In this document: piece after piece, positions 33,579-42,149 of the stretch
How the letters are laid out: the number at the start of each line of letters is the position of its first letter
Position numbering within the stretch: the stretch's first letter is position 1
Source of the DNA: Pseudomonas monsensis
Lineage (GTDB): Bacteria > Pseudomonadota > Gammaproteobacteria > Pseudomonadales > Pseudomonadaceae
Length of the DNA: 64,000 nucleotides
Assembly: GCF_014268495.2 (NCBI RefSeq)
Contig: NZ_CP077087.1
Coordinates: 4,467,501-4,531,500, forward strand
Direction of reading: 5' to 3'
Translations under genes and position numbers: made by a program
Notes under the pieces: model-generated
Database searches by the model: none
Seen by the model: the letters and a program-made list of their open reading frames with translations, nothing else
Told to the model about the DNA's origin: nothing

Positions 33579-34145
33579 ATGCGCCTGTTTCGTTCGCTGA
33601 CCTTGCTGCTGACTCTGGTCGCACCCACGGCGTTTGCCGATGACACCTATATGGTCGAGATGATTCTGGTCCGCCAGAACGCGGTGCCGGCGATCGTCAG
33701 CCGCGCCGCCCCGGAAGACTGGGCCGCCGGCGCCCAGCGTCTGGGCGACGACAGCCAGCGCACACCCGCGCTGAATGAAGTGGCCAACAAACTCACTGCC
33801 AGCGGCGATTACAGTGTGCTGCTGCACAAGGCCTGGCAACAGACCCTCGGCGAGACGCCGACCAAGGTGGCCGTCAGCGACGGCAAGGAACGGTTCGGCC
33901 AGTTCCCGATCGAGGGCACGCTGGAAATGAAGCTGGGACGCTTCACCGATGTGAATGCCGACTTCTGGGTCAACCAGATCGACGCCAACGGCATGGTCAC
34001 CGCCAGCGAACGCCTGAAGCAGGACAGCCACACCAAGAACGGCCAACTCAACTATCTCGACAACGGCCACTTGGCCCTGCTGATCAAGATCACTTCCCTG
34101 ACGGCGCCGGCGCCGCGGGAAGCGCCTGAAGCCATTCCGGACTGA
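33579..34145 (+). CDS. CsiV family exported protein
   Basis: A 188-residue protein with a signal peptide (L-F-R-S-L-T-L-L-L-T-L-V-A-P-T-A-F-A, cleaved before D-D-T near residue 21). It carries the CsiV-family pattern Y-M-V-E-M-I-L-V-R-Q-N near the mature N-terminus and the C-terminal R-F-T-D-V-N-A-D-F-W. The family name comes from a Vibrio cell-shape protein that binds peptidoglycan and activates a transglycosylase; that function is not shown for pseudomonads. It lies 10 bases after mfd in a probable operon and directly before the first SNF2 gene. No lipobox was seen. Confidence 0.8.
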   Translation: MRLFRSLTLLLTLVAPTAFADDTYMVEMILVRQNAVPAIVSRAAPEDWAAGAQRLGDDSQRTPALNEVANKLTASGDYSVLLHKAWQQTLGETPTKVAVSDGKERFGQFPIEGTLEMKLGRFTDVNADFWVNQIDANGMVTASERLKQDSHTKNGQLNYLDNGHLALLIKITSLTAPAPREAPEAIPD

Positions 34146-34156
34146 TCGAAGTCCTT

Positions 34157-36847
34157 ATGCCCCCGCCCCTGAGTAAACCGTTGGCACCCTCCTGGGTCAG
34201 CCGATTCAAGGAACAGAGCCTGGAGCGTGGCCGTCGCTACGCCCTGGAGAACCGGGTCCGTATCGCCCAGGTCGGCGATGCGACCATCACCGCCAGTTGC
34301 GAAGGCTCTGGCGGCAATGTCTACCGTCAGACCATTACGCTGCGCGAGTCGGCCAAAGGCACCTTGCTGCTGGTGGAGGCCGCGTGCACCTGCCCGGTTC
34401 GCAGCAACTGCAAGCATTGCGCAGCGGTGCTGCTGCAAGTGCAGGAAACCCTCGAATACCCGGCTGCCGCCAAAGACGCCGAACTATTGGAAAAACTCCA
34501 GGCCGTGCTGGAAAACCGCAGCCCGAAAGCCCCGCCGCAAGTGCTGGTGGATAACGTTCAGCCGGTCCCGCGCCTGTGGCTGGCCAGTGTCGAATTCAGC
34601 GCTTTCGAACCGCGCAACGGCAAGATGCAGCGCTACATTCAGCACCGCGCGGCGCTGTCGTTCAGCTATCTCGACGAATACGTCAGCGGACAGAAAAACA
34701 GCGACATCCTGATACGTCAGGAAAGCCAGACATTACGGATAAAACGCCACCCGGACGTCGAACAGTCCTACCGCGAACAGTTACGAATCCTCGGCTTTCG
34801 TATTGCCACCCGCCAGAGCAAAGCCCTGCCGGAAAGCGCCGGCGAGCTGTATGAGATGGTCAACGACAGTGCCTGGCTGACCTTCACCCTCAATGATCTG
34901 CCGAAGCTGCGCACGCAGGGCTGGGAATTGCAGATCGACGAAGAGTTCGGCTTCGACCTGACGGCCGTGGATGACTGGTACGCCACCGTCGAACAGGCAC
35001 CGGAACGCGACTGGTTCGATCTGGAACTGGGCATCATCGTCAACGGTGAACGCTTGAGCCTGCTGCCGATCCTGCTCAACCTGATGCGCTCGCACACGGA
35101 AATCCTCAACCCGGAACGCCTGGCGCGCCGGCGCGATGACGAACTGATTCTGGTGAATATTCCGCAGCGCAACAGCGAGCACGGGCCATTGCAGGTGGCG
35201 CTACCGCTGGGCCGACTGAAACCGGTGCTGACGACCCTCGGCGAGTTTTATCTCCAGGAGCCGGGGGAAACCACCCTGCGCCTGAGCAAGGCCGATGCCA
35301 CGCGTCTCAATTCGCTGGAAGGCATTCCGCTGCTGTGGGAGGGCGGTGAGCAGATCCGTACGTTTGCTCAGCGCCTGCGCGACATTCGCGATTTCAGCGC
35401 CGATGCGCCGCAGGGGCTGAACGCGACGTTGCGGCCGTACCAGCTCGAAGGCTTGAGCTGGATGCAATCGCTGCGACAGCTGCAAGTTGGCGGGATTCTG
35501 GCGGACGACATGGGACTGGGCAAAACCCTGCAAACGCTGGCGCACATTCTCAGCGAAAAAAACGCCGGACGCCTTGACCGGCCGTGCATGGTGGTCATGC
35601 CCACCAGCCTGATTCCCAACTGGCTCGATGAAGCGGCGCACTTCACCCCGCAACTGAAAGTGGTGGCGCTGTACGGTGCCGGCCGCAAAAAGCACTTTGA
35701 CCACCTCGCTGACTTCGACCTGATCCTCACCACCTACGCATTGCTGCCCAAGGATGTCGAGCGCCTGGCCAGGCAACCCCTGCATGTGTTGGTGCTGGAT
35801 GAAGCGCAGTACATCAAGAACCCGAACAGCAAAGCCGCCCAAGCGGCGCGAGAGCTGAATGCGCGGCAGCGTCTGTGCCTCAGCGGTACGCCGCTGGAAA
35901 ACCATCTGGGTGAGCTATGGTCGCTGTTCCACTTCCTGCTGCCCGGCTGGCTTGGCGACGTCAAAAGCTTCAACGCCGACTACCGCGTGCCGATTGAAAA
36001 ACGCGGCAGCGAAGTCAGGCTTCAGCACCTCAACGGCCGGATAAAACCGTTTCTGCTGCGCCGCACCAAAGAACAGGTGGCCACCGAGTTGCCACCGAAA
36101 ACCGAGATCATCCATTGGGTCGACCTCAACGAAGCGCAGCGCGATGTGTACGAAACCATGCGCCTGGCGATGGACAAGAAGGTCCGCGATGAAATCACGC
36201 GCAAAGGCGTGGCGCGCAGTCAGATCATCATTCTGGAAGCACTGCTGAAATTGCGTCAGGTCTGCTGCGACCTGCGCCTGGTCAACGACGCCACCCTGCC
36301 CGCTCGCGGCAGCACGTCGGGCAAGCTCGACAGCCTGATGGAAATGCTCGAGGAGCTGTTTGAGGAAGGTCGGCGGATACTGCTGTTTTCGCAGTTCACC
36401 TCGATGCTGTCATTGATCGAAGAGGAACTGAAAAAACGCAAGATCGCCTATGCGCTGCTGACCGGTCAGACCCGGGACCGACGCACACCGGTGAAGGAGT
36501 TCCAGAGCGGCAATCGTCAGATCTTTCTGATCAGCCTGAAGGCCGGCGGCGTGGGATTGAACCTGACCGAAGCGGATACAGTGATTCACTACGACCCATG
36601 GTGGAACCCGGCGACCGAGAATCAGGCCACTGACCGTGCGTATCGGATCGGCCAGGAGAAACCGGTGTTCGTCTACAAGATGATTGCCCGGGGCACGGTG
36701 GAAGAGAAAATTCAGCACCTGCAGAAGGAAAAATCCGACTTGGCAGCGGGCGTGCTGGATGGACGCAAGGCCGGGGACTGGAAACTGCAGAGTGATGATA
36801 TTGAAGCGCTGTTTGCGCCGTTGCCGGATAAGCTCGACAAGCGCTGA
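34157..36847 (+). CDS. SWIM zinc-finger SNF2-family ATPase (shorter copy)
   Basis: An 896-residue SNF2-family ATPase. The N-terminus has a SWIM finger, C-x-C-x5-C-x-H at residues 77-87 (A-C-T-C-P-V-R-S-N-C-K-H). A middle region of about 320 residues of unknown fold follows. The C-terminal translocase has Walker A D-D-M-G-L-G-K-T near 449-456, D-E-A-Q (Walker B), S-G-T-P-L-E-N and motif VI A-T-D-R-A-Y-R-I-G-Q. Such enzymes move along DNA and displace proteins. It is paralogous to the convergent gene at 36922-40215, strongest in the helicase half. It starts 11 bases after the CsiV gene with only a weak ribosome site, so it may use the mfd transcript. The biological role is unknown. Confidence 0.9.
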   Translation: MPPPLSKPLAPSWVSRFKEQSLERGRRYALENRVRIAQVGDATITASCEGSGGNVYRQTITLRESAKGTLLLVEAACTCPVRSNCKHCAAVLLQVQETLEYPAAAKDAELLEKLQAVLENRSPKAPPQVLVDNVQPVPRLWLASVEFSAFEPRNGKMQRYIQHRAALSFSYLDEYVSGQKNSDILIRQESQTLRIKRHPDVEQSYREQLRILGFRIATRQSKALPESAGELYEMVNDSAWLTFTLNDLPKLRTQGWELQIDEEFGFDLTAVDDWYATVEQAPERDWFDLELGIIVNGERLSLLPILLNLMRSHTEILNPERLARRRDDELILVNIPQRNSEHGPLQVALPLGRLKPVLTTLGEFYLQEPGETTLRLSKADATRLNSLEGIPLLWEGGEQIRTFAQRLRDIRDFSADAPQGLNATLRPYQLEGLSWMQSLRQLQVGGILADDMGLGKTLQTLAHILSEKNAGRLDRPCMVVMPTSLIPNWLDEAAHFTPQLKVVALYGAGRKKHFDHLADFDLILTTYALLPKDVERLARQPLHVLVLDEAQYIKNPNSKAAQAARELNARQRLCLSGTPLENHLGELWSLFHFLLPGWLGDVKSFNADYRVPIEKRGSEVRLQHLNGRIKPFLLRRTKEQVATELPPKTEIIHWVDLNEAQRDVYETMRLAMDKKVRDEITRKGVARSQIIILEALLKLRQVCCDLRLVNDATLPARGSTSGKLDSLMEMLEELFEEGRRILLFSQFTSMLSLIEEELKKRKIAYALLTGQTRDRRTPVKEFQSGNRQIFLISLKAGGVGLNLTEADTVIHYDPWWNPATENQATDRAYRIGQEKPVFVYKMIARGTVEEKIQHLQKEKSDLAAGVLDGRKAGDWKLQSDDIEALFAPLPDKLDKR

Positions 36848-36866
36848 GATGCGCTGAGATGCGCTT
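36841..36866. repeat. Short tandem duplication GCGCTGAGAT
   Basis: GCGCTGAGAT occurs twice in a row, followed by GCGCTTTT; the first copy contains the stop of the shorter SNF2 gene. It looks like a slippage duplication and has no clear function. Confidence 0.6.
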
Positions 36867-36921
36867 TTCAGACAAATTGCCAGCGATGGGGCCCTCAGAT
36901 ATCGAGCCCAGGCTTAAACCA

Positions 36922-39900
36922 TCAACCCGTGGAAACCGGCAGCGGCGCAAACAGCGCCTCAATGTCAGTCTGCTCCAGCTTGAACCCACCTGTCGTGCCA
37001 CCTTCCAGCACCGCCCCGGCCAGCGCAGCCTTTTCCTGCTGCAGTGCCTGGATTTTTTCCTCTACCGTGCCGCGGGCAATCAGCTTGTAAACGAATACCG
37101 GGTTGTTTTGCCCGATTCGATACGCGCGATCGGTGGCCTGATTCTCCACTGCCGGGTTCCACCAAGGGTCGAAGTGGATCACCGTGTCTGCCGCAGTCAG
37201 GTTCAAACCTGTGCCCCCGGCCTTCAGACTGATCAGAAACAGCGACACCTTGCCGCTCTGGAAGTCTTTCACTGGCGTGCGCCGATCTGCGGTTTCACCG
37301 GTCAGCAGCGAATAGCTGACTTCACGTTGCTGCAACTCTTGCTCGATCAAAGCCAGCATCGACGTGAACTGGGAGAACAGCAGGATCCTGCGACCCTCGC
37401 CAATCAGCTCTTCAAGCATCTCCATCAAACTGAGCAGCTTTCCACTCCCCGAACGCAGCGCCTTCGCAGTCAGCGGCATATTGATCAAGCGCAAGTCGCA
37501 ACAGACCTGACGCAGCTTGAGCAAGGCATCAAGAATGATGATCTGACTGCGTGCCACACCACTGCGGGCAATTTCGTCGCGGACTTTTTTGTCCATCGCC
37601 ACGCGAACCGTTTCATACACGTCGCGTTGACCGTCGCTGAGATCGACCCAATGCACAATTTCGGTTTTCGGTGGCAACTCGGTCGCCACCTGGTCCTTTT
37701 TGCGTCGCAGCAAGAACGGCTTTATTCGCGCCGTCAGATGCCGCATGCGCTCGGCGTTGCCGTGTTTTTCAATCGGTGTACGGTAATCACGATTGAACGC
37801 TTTACTGTCACCCAGCCAACCGGGCATCAAGAAGTGGAACTGCGACCACAACTCGCCCAAGTGGTTTTCCATTGGGGTGCCGCTCAAACACAAGCGCTGC
37901 CGGGCTTGCAAATCACGTGCGGCTTGAGCAGCCTTACTGACCGGATTCTTGATGTTCTGCGCCTCATCGAGAATCAGCACGCTCCAGAACTGCGGCTGCA
38001 GAACCTCAAGGTCCCTCGGCAACAAAGCGTAAGTGGTCAACACCAGATCGTATTCGGCAAAACTGGCGAAGTCTTTTTTCCGCCCCGCGCCATGTAGCGC
38101 CAGCACCCTCAACTGCGGCGTAAAACGCAACGCCTCGTCCAGCCAGTTAGGGATCAGACTGGTGGGCATTACCGCCAGCGCAGGACAATCAAGCCGCCCC
38201 GCCTGCTTTTCCGTCAACAGGTGCGCCAGGGTTTGCAGCGTTTTACCCAGCCCCATGTCATCGCCGAGGATACCGCCAACCTCCAGCTCACGCAGGGTTT
38301 GCATCCAGCTCAAGCCTTCGAGCTGATAGGGTCGCATCTGCGCATTGAGACCGAGCGGTGCTACGACTTGCGTGTAAGTGGATTCACGCAGGCGCCGGGC
38401 AAAATTGCGCAACCGTTCGCCGCCCTGCCATTCCAGCGATACACCTTCCAGCAAACTCAGGCGTGCTGCATCGGGAGCACTCAAGCGCAACTTATCGCCA
38501 TGATGATTGCCCAGATACAACTCGCTGAGTGTGGCCAGCAACGGTTTGACCCGACCAAAAGGCAGGGCGACTTTGCCACTGATGTTGGCGCTGAAGCGCC
38601 CGGCACCCAACTCGACCAACAGCAACTCATCATCACCGCGCTGAGCGAGGTTGGCTGGATCGAGAAGCATCGGCTGGGCGCGTAACAGGTGCAGAAAAAT
38701 CGGCAGCAGGCTGTGGCGCTCACCGTTGACGACAATCCCTAACTGCAGATCAAACCACTGCCGCCCCGACTCTTCCTCAACCTCGGCGTACCAGTGCTCG
38801 ACTTTCTCCACGTTGAAATGAAAGTTATGGCTGACGTCAATCTGCCAGCCTGCTTCACGCAGCGCGGGAATGCCATTCTGAGCAAATGTGAGCCAGGCTG
38901 AATCATCGGGCAGATCAAACCGCTCACCCGGATGATCAACGCTGCTTTTGCGCGTGGCCTTTTTGAAGCCGTGTTTCTGCAATTGCTGACGCAGGGCTTT
39001 TTCGGCGGCGGGCTGACGCTGAATCCGCTGGGTTTCAACGCCCGAAAGAACCACCACCTCCGGGTTGCGATCCTGTACGGGAAGACCGCCGTAGGTGAAC
39101 AGCAAAGCGGCTCGGTGCTCCGGCTCGTACTGCCAGCGAGTGTATCGCTTGCCGCTGGCGAGGGTCAGATGAGCCTTGGGCAAAACATCGTCGATGATCC
39201 GCTCCGTCAACTTGTGCGGTGGGGCGACCTGAGTAGCCACACTCATTCGATGGCTGAACTGCATGGCCTGACGTGCCGGAATCTCCGGCGCCAATGCTAG
39301 ATGACAGGCGAGCTTTTCATCGAACTCGCTGCATAGCGGGCCGATTTGTTGCCGCTCTCGATCCAGGTAATAAAGAGGTTCCAGCGCGAGCACTGTTTCC
39401 ACTGACGCTTCATCACTGCTCCATTGCGGGCGAAAACTGCCATTGGCTTGTTCGGCCCAGGCAAACTGCGCGCTTCTGCTCGCGCCCGAAGTCAGCGGCT
39501 GCAATGTTTCAAAATCCAGATACAGGCGCCGCGTGTTCAACAACATTTCGAGCAATTCGGCGCCACTGCGACCATCCAGCGGATAGCCGCTGTAATAGGC
39601 ATGATGGGAGTGCGTGGCCACCAACAGCCTGGCAATCCGCAGGTCCAGTTCGTTCAGATAACCGGGCTGGCGCATCAGCATGTCTGATAGCGAAAACAAC
39701 GGTTTGACGTCGCGCAGCTCGCCACTCTTGAGCTGGTAGACCTTGAATATTTCGACCAGCCATTTACCCGAAACCGGCGTGGCCTTGAGTTTGTAAAACA
39801 GTCGCGTACTGGCCGCTTGCGAGGTCTCTTCAAAAGACTGGGTCGCCACAGGAATAGTGGAAAGCCAGTGCTCCAGTGCTCTATTCAACTGAACCGGGGC

Positions 39901-40215
39901 ATCACGGTCAGTCTCTTCAGCCCCGCGATCCTGCAAGTGAAAGAGCACCGCTGCGCTGTGCTTACAGTTGATTTCCACCGGGCAGGAGCAAAAGCATCGC
40001 AGGCCGAATCGCTCCTGCTCATCTTTAACCAGATAGATGACCTGTTGATAAACGTAACTTTCAGAACCCGCGCAGGCCGCCTCAATCATCTCGTCATCGA
40101 CCAAATGGATTTTTATCCGGTCCTCGATGGCGTAAACGCGGGCTTTGGCCAAAGCATTACGGTTGAAGGCCTCAGTCCATGGCAGCGAGTGAAGCTGACT
40201 GATGATTATCGTCAT
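36922..40215 (-). CDS. SWIM zinc-finger SNF2-family ATPase (longer copy)
   Basis: A 1097-residue SNF2-family ATPase convergent with its 896-residue paralogue. The SWIM finger is C-F-C-S-C-P-V-E-I-N-C-K-H (residues 74-86; ligands C76, C78, C84, H86). The middle part, about 200 residues longer than in the paralogue, includes a block beginning L-T-E-R-I-I-D-D-V-L-P-K near residue 340. The C-terminal translocase has D-D-M-G-L-G-K-T, D-E-A-Q, S-G-T-P-M-E-N and T-D-R-A-Y-R-I-G-Q. Blocks such as A-M-D-K-K-V-R-D-E-I and L-L-K-L-R-Q-V-C-C-D-L-R-L are almost identical in both. By eye its codon use is less GC-biased than its neighbours. It starts 15 bases after the stop of the nucleoside phosphorylase frame on the other side of 40215-40231, i.e. 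that gene lies just upstream of it in position but is transcribed in the same direction. Confidence 0.9.
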   Translation of the reverse strand: MTIIISQLHSLPWTEAFNRNALAKARVYAIEDRIKIHLVDDEMIEAACAGSESYVYQQVIYLVKDEQERFGLRCFCSCPVEINCKHSAAVLFHLQDRGAEETDRDAPVQLNRALEHWLSTIPVATQSFEETSQAASTRLFYKLKATPVSGKWLVEIFKVYQLKSGELRDVKPLFSLSDMLMRQPGYLNELDLRIARLLVATHSHHAYYSGYPLDGRSGAELLEMLLNTRRLYLDFETLQPLTSGASRSAQFAWAEQANGSFRPQWSSDEASVETVLALEPLYYLDRERQQIGPLCSEFDEKLACHLALAPEIPARQAMQFSHRMSVATQVAPPHKLTERIIDDVLPKAHLTLASGKRYTRWQYEPEHRAALLFTYGGLPVQDRNPEVVVLSGVETQRIQRQPAAEKALRQQLQKHGFKKATRKSSVDHPGERFDLPDDSAWLTFAQNGIPALREAGWQIDVSHNFHFNVEKVEHWYAEVEEESGRQWFDLQLGIVVNGERHSLLPIFLHLLRAQPMLLDPANLAQRGDDELLLVELGAGRFSANISGKVALPFGRVKPLLATLSELYLGNHHGDKLRLSAPDAARLSLLEGVSLEWQGGERLRNFARRLRESTYTQVVAPLGLNAQMRPYQLEGLSWMQTLRELEVGGILGDDMGLGKTLQTLAHLLTEKQAGRLDCPALAVMPTSLIPNWLDEALRFTPQLRVLALHGAGRKKDFASFAEYDLVLTTYALLPRDLEVLQPQFWSVLILDEAQNIKNPVSKAAQAARDLQARQRLCLSGTPMENHLGELWSQFHFLMPGWLGDSKAFNRDYRTPIEKHGNAERMRHLTARIKPFLLRRKKDQVATELPPKTEIVHWVDLSDGQRDVYETVRVAMDKKVRDEIARSGVARSQIIILDALLKLRQVCCDLRLINMPLTAKALRSGSGKLLSLMEMLEELIGEGRRILLFSQFTSMLALIEQELQQREVSYSLLTGETADRRTPVKDFQSGKVSLFLISLKAGGTGLNLTAADTVIHFDPWWNPAVENQATDRAYRIGQNNPVFVYKLIARGTVEEKIQALQQEKAALAGAVLEGGTTGGFKLEQTDIEALFAPLPVSTG

Positions 40216-40230
40216 GGCGCTGTCAGCCTT

Positions 40231-40968
40231 TCACCCAGCCAATACCCGTGCCAGCACTGATTTCACCTTGCCCATGCCGCCCTGCAACGCCTGTTCGATC
40301 TCGGCCATGGTGATCACCGCGGTGGACTTGCCCGCCGCCGGATTGACCACCAGCGCCAGACATGCGTAATCCAGTTCGAGTTCACGCGCCAGCGCCGCTT
40401 CCGGCATGCCGGTCATGCCAACGATGTCGCAGCCATCACGCTCCAGACGCACGATTTCGGCCACAGTCTCCAGACGCGGGCCCTGGGTGCAGGCATACAC
40501 ACCTTGATCGCTGTATTCGCAACCCTCGGCGGCCACTGCGGCAATCAACTGCTGACGCAGCGGTTCGCTGTAGGGGAAGCTGAAGTCAATGTGGGTGACA
40601 TGTTCGAGATCGTCGGCGAAAAACGTGTGTTCACGGCCGCTGGTGTAGTCAACGATCTGATGCGGCACGCAGAAATGCCCGGTGCGCATCGCCGGGTGAA
40701 TCCCGCCTACGGCATTCACCGCGATGATCGCTTCAGCCCCGGCCTGCTTCAACGCCCACAGGTTGGCGCGGTAGTTGACCTTGTGCGGCGGGAAGCGATG
40801 CGGGTGGCCGTGACGGGCGAGGAACAGCACCTCCTTGCCGGCATACTCACCGACCTGCACCTCGGCCGAAGGCGCGCCATAAGGCGTGTCCACGGCCAGC
40901 GACTGACGAATGCTCAAGCCTTCGAGCCGGGTCAGGCCGGTGCCACCGATGATCGCGTATACCGTCAT
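40231..40968 (-). CDS. S-methyl-5'-thioinosine/thioadenosine phosphorylase
   Basis: A 245-residue phosphorylase of the PNP/MTAP family. It starts with I-I-G-G-T-G-L-T (the phosphate loop, residues 6-13), followed by L-A-R-H-G-H-P-H-R-F-P-P-H-K-V-N-Y-R-A-N (the MTAP signature) and G-M-T-G-M-P-E-A (substrate Met/Glu). It splits methylthio-nucleosides from polyamine and homoserine lactone synthesis. The P. aeruginosa protein at this locus (PA3004, as I recall) prefers methylthioinosine, so the same is inferred here. It is 12 bases downstream of nagZ in the same direction. Confidence 0.9.
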   Translation of the reverse strand: MTVYAIIGGTGLTRLEGLSIRQSLAVDTPYGAPSAEVQVGEYAGKEVLFLARHGHPHRFPPHKVNYRANLWALKQAGAEAIIAVNAVGGIHPAMRTGHFCVPHQIVDYTSGREHTFFADDLEHVTHIDFSFPYSEPLRQQLIAAVAAEGCEYSDQGVYACTQGPRLETVAEIVRLERDGCDIVGMTGMPEAALARELELDYACLALVVNPAAGKSTAVITMAEIEQALQGGMGKVKSVLARVLAG

Positions 40969-40980
40969 AGGGAAACGTCC

Positions 40981-41991
40981 TTAATCAATCAGTTGAGCGT
41001 CTTTGAGCGCGCCGATGGCGGTGAGCCAGCGCGGATCCTGGCGGTAATCGGTGCTGGCGAACGCCTGGCCACGCATGCGCGCAATGCGGGCAGAAGGTTT
41101 GACCTTCAACCGTTGCGCGGCACTCAGGGCCAGTTCGGCCGCCGCACGGTCGTTGCACACCAGGCCCATGTCGCAGCCGGCGCTCAGGGCCGCTTCGATA
41201 CGGCTGGCAGCATCGCCCACGACATGGGCACCGGCCATCGACAGATCGTCGCTGAAGATCACACCGTCAAACTGCAACTCGCCACGCAGGATGTCCTGCA
41301 ACCAGCGCCGGGAGAAACCGGCAGGCTGCGAATCCACTTGCGGATAAATGACGTGGGCCGGCATGACAGCGGCCAGTTGTTGGCTGAGTCGGGCGAACGG
41401 TACGAGGTCATGGGCGCGGATCTCGTCGAGGCTGCGCTCGTCGTTCGGGATCGCAACGTGTGAGTCGGCTTCGGCCCAACCATGACCGGGGAAGTGCTTG
41501 CCAGTGGCGGCCATGCCGGCACTGTTCATACCGCGAATGAACGCCCCGGCGAGCAGTGCTGCGCGCTCCGGATCACCTTCGAACGAACGGGTACCCACCA
41601 CCGCACTGCGCTGATAATCCAGATCCAGCACCGGGGCGAAGCTCAGGTCGAGGCCGACCGCCAGCACTTCGGTGGCCATGATCCAGCCGCATTGCTCGGC
41701 GAGGTATTCGGCATTCGGATTGTCAGCGATGGCGCGCATGGCCGGCAGACGCACAAAGCCCTGACGCAGGCGCTGCACGCGACCGCCCTCCTGGTCCACC
41801 GCCAGCAACAGATCCGGGCGAATGGCGCGAATGGCCGCGCTCAGCTCACGCACCTGCCGTGGATGCTCGATGTTGCGGGCAAAAATGATCAGGCCACCCA
41901 CTTCGGGCTGGCGCAACAATTGGCGATCTTCGGCCGTCAGCCAGGTACCGGCGACGTCCACCATCAACGAGCCTTGCAGGCCAGCAGTCAT
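40981..41991 (-). CDS. nagZ: Beta-N-acetylhexosaminidase NagZ
   Basis: A 336-residue cytoplasmic GH3 enzyme that removes GlcNAc from muropeptides during peptidoglycan recycling and so makes the inducers of AmpR-type regulators. Motifs are D-Q-E-G-G-R-V-Q-R-L near residues 66-75, K-H-F-P-G-H-G-W-A-E-A-D-S-H (the His/Asp acid-base loop) near 163-176, and F-S-D-D-L-S-M-A-G with the nucleophile Asp near 248. An AAGGAA site precedes the ATG. The start overlaps, as ATGA, the stop of a small upstream ORF, and a terminator-like structure ends just before the ribosome site. Confidence 0.96.
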   Translation of the reverse strand: MTAGLQGSLMVDVAGTWLTAEDRQLLRQPEVGGLIIFARNIEHPRQVRELSAAIRAIRPDLLLAVDQEGGRVQRLRQGFVRLPAMRAIADNPNAEYLAEQCGWIMATEVLAVGLDLSFAPVLDLDYQRSAVVGTRSFEGDPERAALLAGAFIRGMNSAGMAATGKHFPGHGWAEADSHVAIPNDERSLDEIRAHDLVPFARLSQQLAAVMPAHVIYPQVDSQPAGFSRRWLQDILRGELQFDGVIFSDDLSMAGAHVVGDAASRIEAALSAGCDMGLVCNDRAAAELALSAAQRLKVKPSARIARMRGQAFASTDYRQDPRWLTAIGALKDAQLID

Positions 41992-42101
41992 AGAGATTCC
42001 TTGAAAACGAAAAACCCGATCCGCATGTAATCGCTGCCGTGGGCAGTGCCCGGCAGGTCAGCGGTTTTCATCAGAATCGGGTTCAGAACGAGAGTCGGCA
42101 T
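41988..42101 (-). CDS. Possible 37-residue leader ORF upstream of nagZ
   Basis: An open frame of 37 codons, M-P-T-L-V-L-N-P-I-L-M-K-T and so on, ends in a TGA that overlaps the nagZ ATG. An internal ATG at 42071 would give 27 residues. Codons look Pseudomonas-like, but neither start has a Shine-Dalgarno sequence and no family is recognised. It may be a leader peptide, or only chance within a structured leader RNA. Confidence 0.3.
   Translation of the reverse strand: MPTLVLNPILMKTADLPGTAHGSDYMRIGFFVFKESL
42002..42083 (-). terminator. Structured leader with terminator-like end between psrA and nagZ
   Basis: On the minus strand, AACCCGAT (42083-42076) pairs with ATCGGGTT (42020-42013), enclosing a hairpin CTGCCG/CGGCAG (42034-42056 region). 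The U-rich run TTTTTCGTTTTC comes immediately after. It could end the psrA transcript or attenuate nagZ. Confidence 0.5.
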
Positions 42102-42149
42102 GGGCGGCTAGCTTAGCGGATACAAGCTGCTGCGCCCACCCGTGCGCGG

